From Nitratiruptor sp. SB155-2 (GTDB lineage: Bacteria; Campylobacterota; Campylobacteria; Campylobacterales; Nitratiruptoraceae), in assembly GCF_000010325.1 (NCBI RefSeq), contig NC_009662.1, positions 1,198,501 to 1,262,500 on the forward strand: a DNA stretch of 64,000 bases, given 5' to 3'. This document shows positions 8,291-18,505 of this stretch, one piece after another. The notes under the pieces are model-generated. The model worked only from the letters and a program-made list of their open reading frames with translations, searched no databases and had not been told where the DNA came from. Positions within the stretch are counted from its first letter, which is position 1. Every line of letters starts with the position of its first letter. The position numbers and the translations under genes are program-made.

Positions 8291-10957
8291 CTACTTTAAA
8301 TCTCCCCAGTTACGGGCTATCTGAACAGAACACTCTATTGGTACGTTCAAGGGATGGATGGTCTGCATAATCTGTTTAAATTCTTCGGCCAGCTCCTGAG
8401 CTTGATTCTCTTGTACTTCAAAGATGAGTTCGTCGTGTATCTGGAGCAAGATTTTCGCTTCCAATTGTTTTTCATCGATTACATTTTTTATCTTGTTCAT
8501 AGCCATTTTGATCAAGTCCGCTGCACTGCCTTGGAAAACTGTATTTGTCGCCTCTCTCAAATATGCCGCCAATTGTGCGCCGCTTGCATGTGCAAAATCA
8601 AAATATCGCCTTCTTTTCAAAAGCGTTTCAACATATCCGTGTGTTTTTGCAAAATTTTCGACCGATTCAAGATAACTTTTCACCGTTGGAAAAGATGCAA
8701 AATAACTCTCAATTATGGCTTTTGCCTCTTTCGTAGATATACCAAGTGTCTCAGCAAGTTTTCTGCTGCCCATACCATAAATAAGCCCGAAATTGATACT
8801 TTTGGCAATATTTCGTTTCTCTTTCGCATGCTCTTTTCCAAAAAGTTTTATTGCAGTTTCCATATGGATATCTCGACCCTTTTGAAAAGCTTCGAGTAAT
8901 GCCGGGTCTTTGGAAAAGTGCGCAAGGAGTCTCAGCTCTATTTGAGAATAGTCAATACCGATCAGAAGCCTGCCCTCCCCAGCAATAAAACCGTATCGGA
9001 TTTTTCGTCCAAGCTCTGTTTTTATAGGAATGTTTTGCAAGTTTGGATTTTTGCTTGCCAATCTTCCTGTAGCAGTTCCCGTTTGAATAAAACTTGTATA
9101 GATTCTATGCTTCGGATCTCTTTTGGCATAGTTTATCAACGGATCGATATAGGTACTTTTGAGTTTGTACAGTTCACGATACTCTAGAAGCAAAGGAATG
9201 ATCGGATGTTTATCTTTGAGTGCCTGTAATGTCGTTTCGTTCGTACTGTATCCCGATTTTGTCTTTTTGAGTGGCGGAAGTTTCAATTTTTCAAAAAGAA
9301 TTGCCGCAAGCTGTTTTGTAGAGTTGATATTGAATTCGCCTCCTGCATACTCATAAATCTTTTGTGTTATTTCATCAATTCTTTTTTCAAGCGAGCTCTT
9401 CAGTTCTTCAAAAAATGGTATGTCGATTTTGATTCCGGCTTGCTCCATATGAATAAGGGTATTGACAAAGGGAAACTCCACCTTTTTGGCTTCATCGATC
9501 AAATGGGATGCTCCCTGTTTACGCAGAGCATCGAGGAGTTTGAAATAGACCATGTATGTGATGACAGCATCTTCGGATGCATACTTGCAAGCTGCATCGA
9601 TAGAGACTTGTGAAAAGTCCTCCCCTTTTTTGACCGTCTCTTTGTAAGCGATCATATCGTGATCTAAAAACCGCTTTGCAACGCTCTCAAGTCCTACACT
9701 GCTTCCAGGATCTACAAGCCATGCCAGTATCATCGTATCGACTATATCTTTTTTCTCATCGATTCCATATCGGTAGAGCAGTGAGAGATCAAATTTGAGA
9801 TTGTGGCCGATAATAGTGTGTTCAAAGATTTTTGAAATGGCTTCCAGTGCTTTATCCAGGCCAACTTGATCACCTACGCCAAGATAGTTGTGCCCTATGG
9901 GCACATAATAGGCTTTTTCCTCGCTGTATGCAAAACTAAAACCCACCAAATTCGCTTTTTTGGTGTCCAAATCATCTGTTTCGGTATCAAACGCAACCAG
10001 CGCACCCTCTGGGATTGATTGGATAGCTTTGATCAGTTTATCGTAGGTATCGAGACAGATGGCTTCAAACTGTACACTCTGTTTTTTTGATTGCTGCAGT
10101 GGTGCAGCCTTTATTTTTCGAAGTATTGCGGTAATATCATAATCAATCAGCTCGTCCGCTATTTTTATGATAGGATTGATGGATGGCAGATGAAACTGTT
10201 GCAAATTGCAATGATCGAATACATTCTCGTCAAGTTCCACCAACTTTTTACTCAAAAATGCCTTCTCTTTGCCCTCAATAAGGAGTTTTTTAATCCTCTC
10301 TGGCTTCACCTCATCCAAATGTTCATAAATCCCTTCCAAGGAACCAAACTGCTCTAAAAGTTTCACCGCCGTTTTGGGACCTATACCCTTGACACCCGGA
10401 ATATTGTCGGCACTGTCTCCGACTAATGCCAGATAATCTTTGATGAGCTTTGGAGGAATACCAAACTTCTTTGTAGCCTTTTCTTCGTCAATCTCCTCTT
10501 TTTTTATCGGGTCATACAGAACCACTTTCCCATCATCAATGAGCTGATACAGATCTTTATCGTGGCTCACAATTTTTACTTTGATCCCCTGCTCTTTTGC
10601 GCATTTGACAAGAGAAGCGATAATATCATCGGCTTCAAACCCCTCTTTTGCCAACGTCTTAAATCCCATCTCTTGAATCCATTTGATGGCAACGGGAAGC
10701 TGCATTTTTAATTCTTCTGGAGGTTCCGGTCTTTGCGCTTTATACTCTGAATCGATTTTCGCTCGAAAACTAGGACCCTCACTATCTAAAGCAAATACGA
10801 TGTAATCGCTTCTTTCTTCACTCACTAATGAGTTTATGAAATTGATAAAACCGGTTAAAAGACCTGTCGGAAAACCTTTTTTACTTTTGAGTGGTGGTAA
10901 AGCGTAGTAACTTCGAAAGAAAAAGCCAAATGTATCAATGATGGTCAGTGTCTGCAT
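8291..10957 (-). CDS. polA: DNA polymerase I with both exonuclease domains
   Basis: The 888-residue enzyme fills gaps and removes RNA primers. Domains in order are the 5'-3' exonuclease (residues about 1-290, with FEADDIIASL and VGDSADNIPGVKGIGPKTA), a 3'-5' exonuclease (about 300-500) and the polymerase (about 510-888, with DYSQIELRLLAHF, KSINFGLIYGMG and QIHDELIFEV). All three exonuclease motifs look intact (DTETD, IGHNLKFD, YASEDAVITY), so proofreading is predicted to be active. In some bacterial PolA proteins this domain is degenerate. The start has AAGGG upstream. It is divergent from the small exported gene at 11008. Confidence 0.96.
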   Translation of the reverse strand: MQTLTIIDTFGFFFRSYYALPPLKSKKGFPTGLLTGFINFINSLVSEERSDYIVFALDSEGPSFRAKIDSEYKAQRPEPPEELKMQLPVAIKWIQEMGFKTLAKEGFEADDIIASLVKCAKEQGIKVKIVSHDKDLYQLIDDGKVVLYDPIKKEEIDEEKATKKFGIPPKLIKDYLALVGDSADNIPGVKGIGPKTAVKLLEQFGSLEGIYEHLDEVKPERIKKLLIEGKEKAFLSKKLVELDENVFDHCNLQQFHLPSINPIIKIADELIDYDITAILRKIKAAPLQQSKKQSVQFEAICLDTYDKLIKAIQSIPEGALVAFDTETDDLDTKKANLVGFSFAYSEEKAYYVPIGHNYLGVGDQVGLDKALEAISKIFEHTIIGHNLKFDLSLLYRYGIDEKKDIVDTMILAWLVDPGSSVGLESVAKRFLDHDMIAYKETVKKGEDFSQVSIDAACKYASEDAVITYMVYFKLLDALRKQGASHLIDEAKKVEFPFVNTLIHMEQAGIKIDIPFFEELKSSLEKRIDEITQKIYEYAGGEFNINSTKQLAAILFEKLKLPPLKKTKSGYSTNETTLQALKDKHPIIPLLLEYRELYKLKSTYIDPLINYAKRDPKHRIYTSFIQTGTATGRLASKNPNLQNIPIKTELGRKIRYGFIAGEGRLLIGIDYSQIELRLLAHFSKDPALLEAFQKGRDIHMETAIKLFGKEHAKEKRNIAKSINFGLIYGMGSRKLAETLGISTKEAKAIIESYFASFPTVKSYLESVENFAKTHGYVETLLKRRRYFDFAHASGAQLAAYLREATNTVFQGSAADLIKMAMNKIKNVIDEKQLEAKILLQIHDELIFEVQENQAQELAEEFKQIMQTIHPLNVPIECSVQIARNWGDLK

Positions 10958-10981
10958 GTTAGCCCTTGTAAGAATCTTGTG

Positions 10982-10987
10982 TATAAT
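10982..10987 (+). promoter_or_regulatory. Candidate -10 box for the small exported gene
   Basis: TATAAT lies 20 bases before ATG 11008, between polA and the divergent gene. No clear -35 box is visible. Confidence 0.45.
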
Positions 10988-11007
10988 TTTACAAAAAAAG
11001 GATAGTG

Positions 11008-11334
11008 ATGCGTATGCTCTTGCTTGCAGCTCTTTGTTTTACAACTCTTTTTGCAGACTCTTTTCGTCAACAGGAGATAAAGAAAGTCGACTCGGTCATA
11101 TCGATTTTACAGCAAAGAATCATTTGCATGCAAAAATCAAGCGGAAAAGAGTGTTTGAAAAAATATCCACTTGATCCAAAAAGCGATACGAGTGATAAAG
11201 TCTTTCTAATGAGTTTTCCACAAAGCTTCTACGAAGCAAAACTACACCGATCTATTAATCAACTTCAAAAACAGAAAATCTGTATAGGAAAATCATTAAC
11301 AAAAAAAGAGCTCAAGAAGTGCTTTACGCAATGA
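11008..11334 (+). CDS. Small exported protein of unknown function
   Basis: I do not recognise this protein. From ATG 11008 it is 108 residues with a clear signal peptide (MRMLLLAALCFTTLFADS), so the mature form of about 90 residues should be periplasmic. It is helical and Lys/Gln-rich, with Cys in CMQKSSGKECLKK, a further Cys in QKICIGKS and one in KKCFTQ at the end. These even-numbered Cys could form disulfides. ATG 11008 is preferred to GTG 11005 because AAAGGA is then five bases away. It runs divergently from polA and overlaps the HDOD gene tail-to-tail by about 11 bases. Confidence 0.7.
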   Translation: MRMLLLAALCFTTLFADSFRQQEIKKVDSVISILQQRIICMQKSSGKECLKKYPLDPKSDTSDKVFLMSFPQSFYEAKLHRSINQLQKQKICIGKSLTKKELKKCFTQ

Positions 11335-12132
11335 TGGACCGTAACTCTTCCACAGCTTTTGCCAAAATCCCAACGCTCAAGCCATTCTTTTGTGCAATAT
11401 TTTTCGCTATCGTTACACTTGTATCATCCAAAGGCTTATTGATGGGAATTGCTCTTTTGACAATATGCAAAGCCAATGACTCTTCAAAATAGGTATCAGC
11501 CTTTTCATATTTATCTGCATACTCTATTGACAAAACAAGCTCTTTTTCAAAACCCAATAATCAAACATGGCTCCTGTTACTTCAGATGCGCTGGCACCCA
11601 CGAAACTCTTTTCCACATAGGCTACATCATTAGTCATTTCGATCTCGGACCGAAAAGGATAGACCATATCCTCTTGAATGATAATGTCAGCAATAACGAT
11701 TTTTCCAAGCTCTTGCAAAAAGGCGGCCAGTTTTAAAAAACGCGCCTTTGCAGGATTGTGCTTTTTATACCACAGCTCCATCAGTTTCGACTGCATATGT
11801 GAAATGTGGGCAAATCGCTCCGCAGTAATGCCATAAGGTTCCATGTCTATGTTGAAAAGCTTTTTGATCGAGTTTTGCATAACGATTGATCGTACTTCCT
11901 GTATTCCCAGATAGGAGACCGCTCTACCTAAATCCTCGATTTTTTCTCTCAAACCATAAAAAGAGGAGTTGACATATTTCAAAATATCGGCAACGAGCAT
12001 CGGATCTCTTTGCAATATTTCGACAACTTCCTCCAGATCCACATCCTCTTTACCAACCGCTTTTTCAAACTCATCGATCGTTTTTGGTAGTGGAGGTAAT
12101 GATCTGATCCTCTTTATCAAGTCATCTTTCAC
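11324..12132 (-). pseudogene. HDOD-domain signalling protein, frameshifted
   Basis: The upstream part (12132 to stop 11524) has the HDOD fold start: LPPLPKTIDEFEKAV, DPMLVADILKYVNSSFYG, AVSYLGIQEVRSIVMQN. It then runs out of frame after GAMFDYW. The remaining 70 or so residues, GFEKELVLSIEYADKYE onwards, lie in another frame ending at 11324. Adding one base in the run at 11549-11555 (minus GGGTTTT) joins them into a 269-residue protein of normal length. HDOD proteins are catalytically dead HD-domain relatives tied to cyclic-di-GMP, motility and stress signalling; the exact role here is unknown. The gene overlaps the 3' end of uvrA by 11 bases. A mutation or a sequencing error are both possible. 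Confidence 0.8.
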
Positions 12133-14941
12133 GCTTCAACTCTTTCGCTAAAAATTCTCCCGTAAAACTGCCTGTCTCTTTATGTTGTGCAGCAACCTCT
12201 TCCGGAGTCCCCGTTGCAATAACTTTACCCCCGCGAATACCGCCTTCAGGACCCATATCGATGATATAATCCGCATTTTTTATCACGTCAAGATTGTGCT
12301 CAATCACAATGACGCTGTTCCCCAATTCTACCAAATGATGCAAAACTTTGATGAGTCTATCCACATCGGCAAAATGAAGCCCGGTGGTCGGCTCATCCAA
12401 AATGTAGAGTGTATTGCCCGTATCTTTCCGGCTGAGCTCCTTGGCAAGTTTTATTCTCTGTGCTTCCCCTCCGCTCAAAGTCACGGCGTTTTGTCCAAGA
12501 GTAATATATCCAAGACCGACATCTTGCAAGGTTTTGAGTTTTTGATAGATTTTTGGAATGTTTTTGAAAAACTCCAGCGCTTCATCTACGCTCATGGCAA
12601 GAACATCGGCGATATTTTTCCCTTTATAGTGCACTTCTAGCGTCTGTTCATTGTATCGTTTCCCCTTACATGCGTCGCACTTGATCATGATATCGGGCAA
12701 AAAGTGCATTTCGATTTTCAGTTCCCCCTCACCCCGACACTTCTCACATCGACCACCTTTGACGTTGAAACTAAATCTTCCCGGCCCATATCCTCTGATC
12801 TGTGCCTCTTTCGTTTTGGCAAAAAGGGCTCGAATTTCATCCATAACCCCTGTATATGTCGCAGGGTTGCTTCTTGGCGTTCGTCCTATGGGGGATTGAT
12901 CCAGATAGATCACTTTATCGAGATGCTCCAGCCCCTCTATCGTTACACCACTTACTTTTCGAACCTTCTTCGCATGATTCAAAGCCTCTTTCGCTACAGG
13001 CAGAAGGGTTTGCAGAACTAGCGAGCTTTTCCCGCTGCCACTCACTCCAGTAACTGCTACGAGATTTCTTAAAGGAAAGGAAACACTCAAATCTTTGATG
13101 TTATTGATAGTCACGTATTTTACATGAAGCCATTCACTTTGCGGACGTCTATGAAAATACTCTATTTTCTTGGCACCGCTGAGATACCGGGCAGTGAGAG
13201 TAGAACTCTTTTTCAGCTCATCCACACTTCCTGCAAATACAACTTCACCTCCATATTTTCCGGCACCCGGCCCGATATCCACGATGAAATCGGCTGACTC
13301 TATCGTCTCCTTGTCATGTTCCACGACAATGACAGTGTTGCCCTTTTTTTGAAGATTTTTCAGTGTTCGAATAAGTTTGAGCGTATCTCTTTCATGCAAA
13401 CCGATACTTGGTTCATCCAAAACATACATCACACCGGTTAGTCCGCTTCCAATCTGGCTCGCAATCCGGATCCGTTGCGCCTCTCCCCCACTGATGGTTC
13501 GGGCATCCCTTCCCAAAGAGAGATATCCAAGTCCAACATCCACCAAGAAAAAGAGCCGCTCTCGAATCTCTTTTAAAATGGGAGCAGCGATTGCCGCCTT
13601 CTGTTCAGAGAGATAGGAGAAGTTGCTCTCATTAGCAAAAAAATCATACGCCTCTTCTATCGGCATATCCAGGATATCGGCTATCCCCTTTCCGGCAACT
13701 CTAACAGCTAAACTCTCCTGCTTGAGTCTGTGACCGCCACACTTGTCACACACCTTTTCACTCATATATTCGCCAAGCTCTTTTTCATCCCGGAACATAT
13801 CATAGGCAATTTTTACAACGCCTGGCCACTCCCGAACAAGGTTATGGCTTTTCCATCTAAATGAGACCTTTTGTCCCATTCCGTACAAAATCGCTTTTTT
13901 TTGATGTTCAGGCAACTCTTCATAGGCAACAGTTGTATCGATGCCCTCCTGCTCACAAAAAGCCATCAAGAACTTATAGTAGTAGCTTTTGTTATACCCA
14001 TACAAAAACTTGATAGCACCTTTTTCGATCGATTTGTGCTGATCGATGATCTTTTGAAGATCCAGCGTATAGCGAATACCAAGCCCATCACACTCCTCAC
14101 AGGCTCCTTTTGGAGAATTAAACGAAAAGCTCAAAGGCTCCAATGGTTCAAAACTCACTTTACAATCAAAACATGCAAGATGTTCGCTATAGTGAAAATG
14201 CGACTTTATTCCAAGCTCATCCCCATTGAGGATATCGATCTCCACCTCCCCGTAGCTTGTTTGCAAAGCCTTTTCGATATCTTGGGCAATCCTGCTTCGA
14301 TTCTCCTCTTTCATCACCACTCTATCCACAACCGCTTTAATGGTGTGCTTTTTTGTTTTACTCAGCTCTATCTCCTCATCCAATCGCACCATCACACCAT
14401 CGATCATGGCCCGTACATACCCTTTTTGGCGAAGTCCCTCCAAAAGATCGGTAAAGCTTCCCTTCTTCTCTTTAATTAAAGGTGCGGTGATGACCATTTT
14501 GGCACCTTCTGGCAGTTTAAGGACTTCATCTATGATATCTTGTGGATTCATTTGCGAAATAGGTTTGCCACAAAGGTGGCAATGCTGTTGACCGATTCTT
14601 GCATAAAGGAGTCTGAGATAGTCGTAAATCTCGGTGATCGTTCCAACAGTCGAGCGAGGATTTTTACTGGTGGTTTTTTGTTCAATCGCAATTGCAGGCG
14701 TCAGCCCCTCTATTTTATCCACATCAGGTTTATCGAGTCTATCGAGAAACTGTCTTGCATAACTGGAAAGTGATTCTATATATCGCCTCTGGCCTTCAGC
14801 GTAGAGTGTGTCAAAAGCGAGTGTGGACTTTCCGCTTCCTGAAAGTCCTGTAAAGACAACGAGTGCATTTTTTGGAATTTTTAGATCAATATTTTTGAGA
14901 TTGTGCTGCTTGGCTCCAAAAATTTCTATATGATTTTTCAT
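12122..14941 (-). CDS. uvrA: Excinuclease ABC subunit A
   Basis: UvrA scans DNA for bulky lesions and loads UvrB in nucleotide excision repair. The 939-residue protein has two ABC ATPase modules, with Walker A at [15 protein letters not shown] (about residue 33) and [15 protein letters not shown] (about 635), and two ABC signatures ([30 protein letters not shown]). It also has the zinc-binding pairs CFDC/CEEC and CEKC/CDAC. Length and domain order are standard. It starts nine bases after the TSUP transporter gene and overlaps the HDOD gene, so the three are probably co-transcribed. Confidence 0.97.
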   Translation of the reverse strand: MKNHIEIFGAKQHNLKNIDLKIPKNALVVFTGLSGSGKSTLAFDTLYAEGQRRYIESLSSYARQFLDRLDKPDVDKIEGLTPAIAIEQKTTSKNPRSTVGTITEIYDYLRLLYARIGQQHCHLCGKPISQMNPQDIIDEVLKLPEGAKMVITAPLIKEKKGSFTDLLEGLRQKGYVRAMIDGVMVRLDEEIELSKTKKHTIKAVVDRVVMKEENRSRIAQDIEKALQTSYGEVEIDILNGDELGIKSHFHYSEHLACFDCKVSFEPLEPLSFSFNSPKGACEECDGLGIRYTLDLQKIIDQHKSIEKGAIKFLYGYNKSYYYKFLMAFCEQEGIDTTVAYEELPEHQKKAILYGMGQKVSFRWKSHNLVREWPGVVKIAYDMFRDEKELGEYMSEKVCDKCGGHRLKQESLAVRVAGKGIADILDMPIEEAYDFFANESNFSYLSEQKAAIAAPILKEIRERLFFLVDVGLGYLSLGRDARTISGGEAQRIRIASQIGSGLTGVMYVLDEPSIGLHERDTLKLIRTLKNLQKKGNTVIVVEHDKETIESADFIVDIGPGAGKYGGEVVFAGSVDELKKSSTLTARYLSGAKKIEYFHRRPQSEWLHVKYVTINNIKDLSVSFPLRNLVAVTGVSGSGKSSLVLQTLLPVAKEALNHAKKVRKVSGVTIEGLEHLDKVIYLDQSPIGRTPRSNPATYTGVMDEIRALFAKTKEAQIRGYGPGRFSFNVKGGRCEKCRGEGELKIEMHFLPDIMIKCDACKGKRYNEQTLEVHYKGKNIADVLAMSVDEALEFFKNIPKIYQKLKTLQDVGLGYITLGQNAVTLSGGEAQRIKLAKELSRKDTGNTLYILDEPTTGLHFADVDRLIKVLHHLVELGNSVIVIEHNLDVIKNADYIIDMGPEGGIRGGKVIATGTPEEVAAQHKETGSFTGEFLAKELKRER

Positions 14942-14950
14942 TGAACTCCT

Positions 14951-15685
14951 CTAAAAAAATATCTTTTTCACAACCAATAACAAAATAATGGAATAGATAA
15001 CGATCAAAGCTTTTTTAAATTTCGCATGGTGTGTCATATGGGCTAGCTTTATACCAAAATAGACCCCAAAAAGGGAAGATACCCCCACAAGCAAACCATC
15101 TTTGTAATCAATATGTCCAAAGAGACTCAAACTCAAAAATCCACTGATGGATGAGAAAATGACAAAAAAGAGTCCCATGGATGCCGCTTTCTTCACATCC
15201 ATATGAAAAAAGCCGACAAGGATTGGTGTAATGAGAATCGACCCGCCAACTCCTATACTGATTGCCAACAATCCAACTACCACTCCCACTCCAAGTATTA
15301 CCAGAGGAGGAATCTCCTTTGCTCCTCCTTCAATAGCGGGGGCTTTGAAAAAGCGATACATCGCAAAAAGAACAAATCCCAAAAACATCCACTCAAGCAC
15401 ACGGCTTGAAACGATACTTAAAAAGTATCCACTGCCTAGAGCGCCTATAAATCCGCCAATGCCAAGAGCCAACCCCTCATGAATCTTGAAAATATTTTTT
15501 TTGAAATTGAGATAGGACCCAAAAAGCGAACTAAATACCATTTGCGTAACTGATATCCCTACAGCCTCTTTAATATCAAATCCAAGATATAAAAGGATAG
15601 GCACCAAAATCGTTCCGCCGCCAATTCCGAAAAAACCTGAAAGAAAACCCACAAGAATACCAACGAGAATCAGTTCCATGCGCAC
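14951..15685 (-). CDS. TSUP-family (TauE/SafE) membrane transporter
   Basis: This 244-residue, highly hydrophobic protein belongs to the TauE/SafE family of anion exporters (sulfite, sulfoacetate, thiosulfate and similar substrates). It has two Gly-rich repeats typical of the family, near the N-terminus (VGFLSGFFGIGGGTILVPIL) and in the middle (AISIGVGGSILITPILVGF), each followed by membrane helices, about eight in total. The substrate cannot be told from the sequence. In a sulfur-oxidising organism a sulfur oxyanion is plausible. It is first in a minus-strand set with uvrA and is divergent from the FliO-like gene. Confidence 0.88.
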   Translation of the reverse strand: MRMELILVGILVGFLSGFFGIGGGTILVPILLYLGFDIKEAVGISVTQMVFSSLFGSYLNFKKNIFKIHEGLALGIGGFIGALGSGYFLSIVSSRVLEWMFLGFVLFAMYRFFKAPAIEGGAKEIPPLVILGVGVVVGLLAISIGVGGSILITPILVGFFHMDVKKAASMGLFFVIFSSISGFLSLSLFGHIDYKDGLLVGVSSLFGVYFGIKLAHMTHHAKFKKALIVIYSIILLLVVKKIFF

Positions 15686-15750
15686 ACTTTTTTTTCTCGG
15701 ATTATATCGAAACTTAGAGAAATTTTATGCAGGATTTATCAAAATCAAAC

Positions 15751-15756
15751 TATAAT
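15751..15756 (+). promoter_or_regulatory. Candidate -10 box for the FliO-like gene
   Basis: TATAAT lies 26 bases before the TTG start at 15782, inside the 96-bp divergent gap. No convincing -35 box is seen. Confidence 0.4.
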
Positions 15757-15781
15757 TGGTAAAACCTCTCAGGAGTGAGCA

Positions 15782-16564
15782 TTGAAAAAAATTATACTTT
15801 TCCTATTTCTTACGCTCCAACTTTTTGCAACGATGATCCTTAACCTCAATGTAAAAGAGACGAAAAGAGGAATCGATCTTTTGCTCAATTTTGATATTCC
15901 TTTTGATGGCAAGATCATCGAAAGACACGAAAAGGACAAGACTATACTTTATCTTGAGGACGTTAAAATCCTAACCCCATGGCAAAAAAAACTGCACAAT
16001 CCAAATGTGTATCAAATCGATGTTTTACCGGCCAAAAACGGATCCAACGTAATCATCTACTCCACAAAAAAGATCAAACTGCGTGCAGCGAAATCCAAAG
16101 ATGGATTCAGCCTTAAAATTGAAATTTATGCACCAACCCAAACGCTTGCAAAAACAGTCCACAAAAGTACAGATACCGGTATATGGATATTGATTTCTAT
16201 CGGCGGTTTCGTTGTACTGATCATGTTGGCCGTTGCGATAAAACTCTCTTCGGCAAACAAAGTAGCAAAGAAAAAGGTGATCGTTCCAAAACAGGAAGAG
16301 GAGTTTACGATCAAATTTGAAAAGCCTTTGGATGAACACAATAAAATCGCCCTCATCTCCTTTAAAGGAATCGATTATCTTGTTTTGATAGGAAGCACCA
16401 ACGTTCTTCTTGGAAAATACAAAGAGGGGGAAATCGAATCGATGGAGGCCTTTGAGAGTGCCATTGAAAACCACAATATCGAACCAACCAAACAAATACA
16501 AGAAAAAGAGGAGATCTTCACGACGATAGAAGAGTATAAAAGAAAAGCGAGTGGAAAGTTTTAG
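15782..16564 (+). CDS. fliO: FliO-like flagellar export membrane protein (candidate)
   Basis: The 260-residue protein has a signal-like N-terminus (MKKIILFLFLTLQLFATM) and a periplasmic beta-rich domain (about 20-120). One membrane helix follows (GIWILISIGGFVVLIMLAVAI cut to about residues 133-155), then a cytoplasmic part with KIALISFKGIDYLVLIGSTN, resembling the FliO core. Large FliO proteins with an N-terminal periplasmic domain are described in Helicobacter pylori. FliO assists assembly of the FliPQR export gate. The start is TTG with AGGAG six bases upstream. No other flagellar gene is adjacent, so the call rests on architecture. It is convergent with dusB, overlapping by four bases. Confidence 0.55.
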   Translation: MKKIILFLFLTLQLFATMILNLNVKETKRGIDLLLNFDIPFDGKIIERHEKDKTILYLEDVKILTPWQKKLHNPNVYQIDVLPAKNGSNVIIYSTKKIKLRAAKSKDGFSLKIEIYAPTQTLAKTVHKSTDTGIWILISIGGFVVLIMLAVAIKLSSANKVAKKKVIVPKQEEEFTIKFEKPLDEHNKIALISFKGIDYLVLIGSTNVLLGKYKEGEIESMEAFESAIENHNIEPTKQIQEKEEIFTTIEEYKRKASGKF

Positions 16565-17487
16565 AAAAAATCTTTTATCATCTGCTCCATCTCTTCAGGA
16601 TTTTCCACTTCGTTGATTTTCGTTCGAAACTGGGTAGCACCGGGATATCCTTTGGAATAGGTATGCAGATGTTTTCGAAAAAGTACCGCACCATACGTTC
16701 CATAAAAACGGATCATTTGGTGGAAATGCTCTAATATGATCTCTTTTTTCAAGGATGCATCCACATCCTCTTTGCCATGTTTTAACTGGTAAAATATCCA
16801 CGGTTTTCCTATAGCACCGCGTCCTATCATGACACCATCTGCCTTTGTGATGAAGAGAACCTCTTGCGTCTTTTGAAAATTTGTAATGTCGCCATTGGCG
16901 ATAACCGGAATGGATACGCTCTCTTTAGCTCGTGCGATCGCCTCGTAATCTACAGGAGCTTTGAATCCACCACTTCTCGTTCTACCATGAATCGTGATAA
17001 AATCGGCTCCCGCTTCCTCCAGAACCTTTACGATTTCGACTACTCTGTTTTCGGTAAATCCCAAGCGAATTTTGACACTGGTATAGTTTTTTTCGGAGGT
17101 CTCCTTGATAGTCTGGACAATTTTACCGAGTCTATCGAGATCGTCAAGAAGTGCACTTCCGGCTCCCTGTTTTACCACTTTTGGGACGGGACATCCACAA
17201 TTGAGATCGATCCCATCAATCCCTTCTATTTCGTTGAGTCTTTCCACAGCCTCTTTGACAATCAACGGATCACCTCCAGCGATCTGTACAAAGTAGGGAT
17301 TTTCCTCGGGTGATTTTTCAAGCATTTTATAGGTTTTTTTACTATCGTAGACAAGGGCATTGGAGCTGATCATCTCACTGATGGTCAGATCGGCCCCGAA
17401 CTTTTTTACCACACTTCGAAAAGGCAGATCTGTATACCCTGCCAGTGGCGCTAAAACATACAAAGGCTTCGAAAAATCCAGTTTCAT
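16561..17487 (-). CDS. dusB: tRNA-dihydrouridine synthase (DusB-like)
   Basis: This FMN enzyme reduces uridines in the tRNA D-loop. The TIM-barrel part has the start APLAGYTDLPFRSVV, the catalytic Cys loop LNCGCPVPKVVKQGAGSALL, SVKIRLGF and the phosphate-binding end IPVIANGDI / DGVMIGRGAIGKPW. A helical C-terminal domain completes 308 residues, the normal length. It is the last gene of the gltB run, starting one base after the membrane-protein gene. The exact DUS subgroup (A, B or C) is inferred from length and motif style. Confidence 0.92.
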   Translation of the reverse strand: MKLDFSKPLYVLAPLAGYTDLPFRSVVKKFGADLTISEMISSNALVYDSKKTYKMLEKSPEENPYFVQIAGGDPLIVKEAVERLNEIEGIDGIDLNCGCPVPKVVKQGAGSALLDDLDRLGKIVQTIKETSEKNYTSVKIRLGFTENRVVEIVKVLEEAGADFITIHGRTRSGGFKAPVDYEAIARAKESVSIPVIANGDITNFQKTQEVLFITKADGVMIGRGAIGKPWIFYQLKHGKEDVDASLKKEIILEHFHQMIRFYGTYGAVLFRKHLHTYSKGYPGATQFRTKINEVENPEEMEQMIKDFF

Positions 17488-18492
17488 CTATACGAACAGC
17501 TCCAACGGATAGTTTTTACCACACTCTTTGAGTTCCAGATAGGCTTTGAACTCTTGTAACTCCTCTTCGTTGGTCGTTTCAAGAAACTCTCTTGCTTTTT
17601 CGATCATTTCAAGATCGAGCAGTGTATACAGATAGGCTGCTTCACTCTTTTCATCCTCTTCTTTAAGCAGTTCAAACAGTTTCAATCGCTCATCAGGTGC
17701 CAAAATATCCTTTATTTCTTTTGCTATGGCGATATAATCTTTGGCATTCAACTGCATACGCGCTTGCTGAATGATATATAGGATATCTTGATATTCCAAG
17801 GATCTATTCTCTTTTTTCGCATATGCTATAAGGTGCAGTAACGATTCGATATCAAAAAGTGATGCATACTCTTTTATTTTCGCGATATCACTAAATTCCA
17901 TAAAGATCAAAAGGGCCTTTTTACAAAGCTCTTTTGGATACTCTTTGCAGTTTTTCAAAACAACACCGCTGTATGTGGGCTCCTCTTTCATCCTGTTCTC
18001 TATATTTTGCAAAAGGATCGGATTTTTTGATGAGAGTTTTACGCCATCAATCTCTACATACATGCCGTTGTGTATATCTTTGAGGGTATCGATCACTTTT
18101 CGTAATCGCTCATCTTTTGTATCGATTTTGAAGTGCTGCGGAATCATGTGGGATGCATCGCAGACAGCCCCCAGATTTTTCGCCTCTTTGGATTTGTACT
18201 GAAGTGGTCTTGGTTCCCGATACAAAGCGTTCACAAATGAAGCTATAAGGGTATCGTAATCTTTTTTGTAGCGTTTGAGTCGCATGAAATTGATAAAGGA
18301 GTAGTATGCCATATGGAAAAAAGAGGCTAAAAACATCAAAAACATCGGGAGCACAACCCAAACGGCTATTGGCAACGTCACAGGAATACCAAGCACTTCC
18401 AACGTATAGGTCTGTTCTGTCTGAGTATAGATCAGGCCTCCCACCAAGCCCATCAAGATGAGGCTAAACAGAATATATTTCTTTAAACGCAT
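17488..18492 (-). CDS. Two-helix membrane protein with helical cytoplasmic domain, unknown function
   Basis: I do not recognise a named family. ATG 18492, with GGAG seven bases upstream, gives 334 residues and removes an overlap with rlmH that a start at 18579 would create. Two membrane segments (about residues 6-24 and 43-66) resemble the small LapA-like hairpin module (VTLPIAVWVVLPMFLMFLAS). The remaining 265 residues are charged, helical and Leu-rich, perhaps an alpha-solenoid, with EFSDIAKIKEYASLFDIES-type repeats. It is tightly packed between rlmH and dusB. A link to envelope or ribosome-associated functions would be guesswork. Confidence 0.75.
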   Translation of the reverse strand: MRLKKYILFSLILMGLVGGLIYTQTEQTYTLEVLGIPVTLPIAVWVVLPMFLMFLASFFHMAYYSFINFMRLKRYKKDYDTLIASFVNALYREPRPLQYKSKEAKNLGAVCDASHMIPQHFKIDTKDERLRKVIDTLKDIHNGMYVEIDGVKLSSKNPILLQNIENRMKEEPTYSGVVLKNCKEYPKELCKKALLIFMEFSDIAKIKEYASLFDIESLLHLIAYAKKENRSLEYQDILYIIQQARMQLNAKDYIAIAKEIKDILAPDERLKLFELLKEEDEKSEAAYLYTLLDLEMIEKAREFLETTNEEELQEFKAYLELKECGKNYPLELFV

Positions 18493-18505
18493 AATTACTC
18501 CTCTT

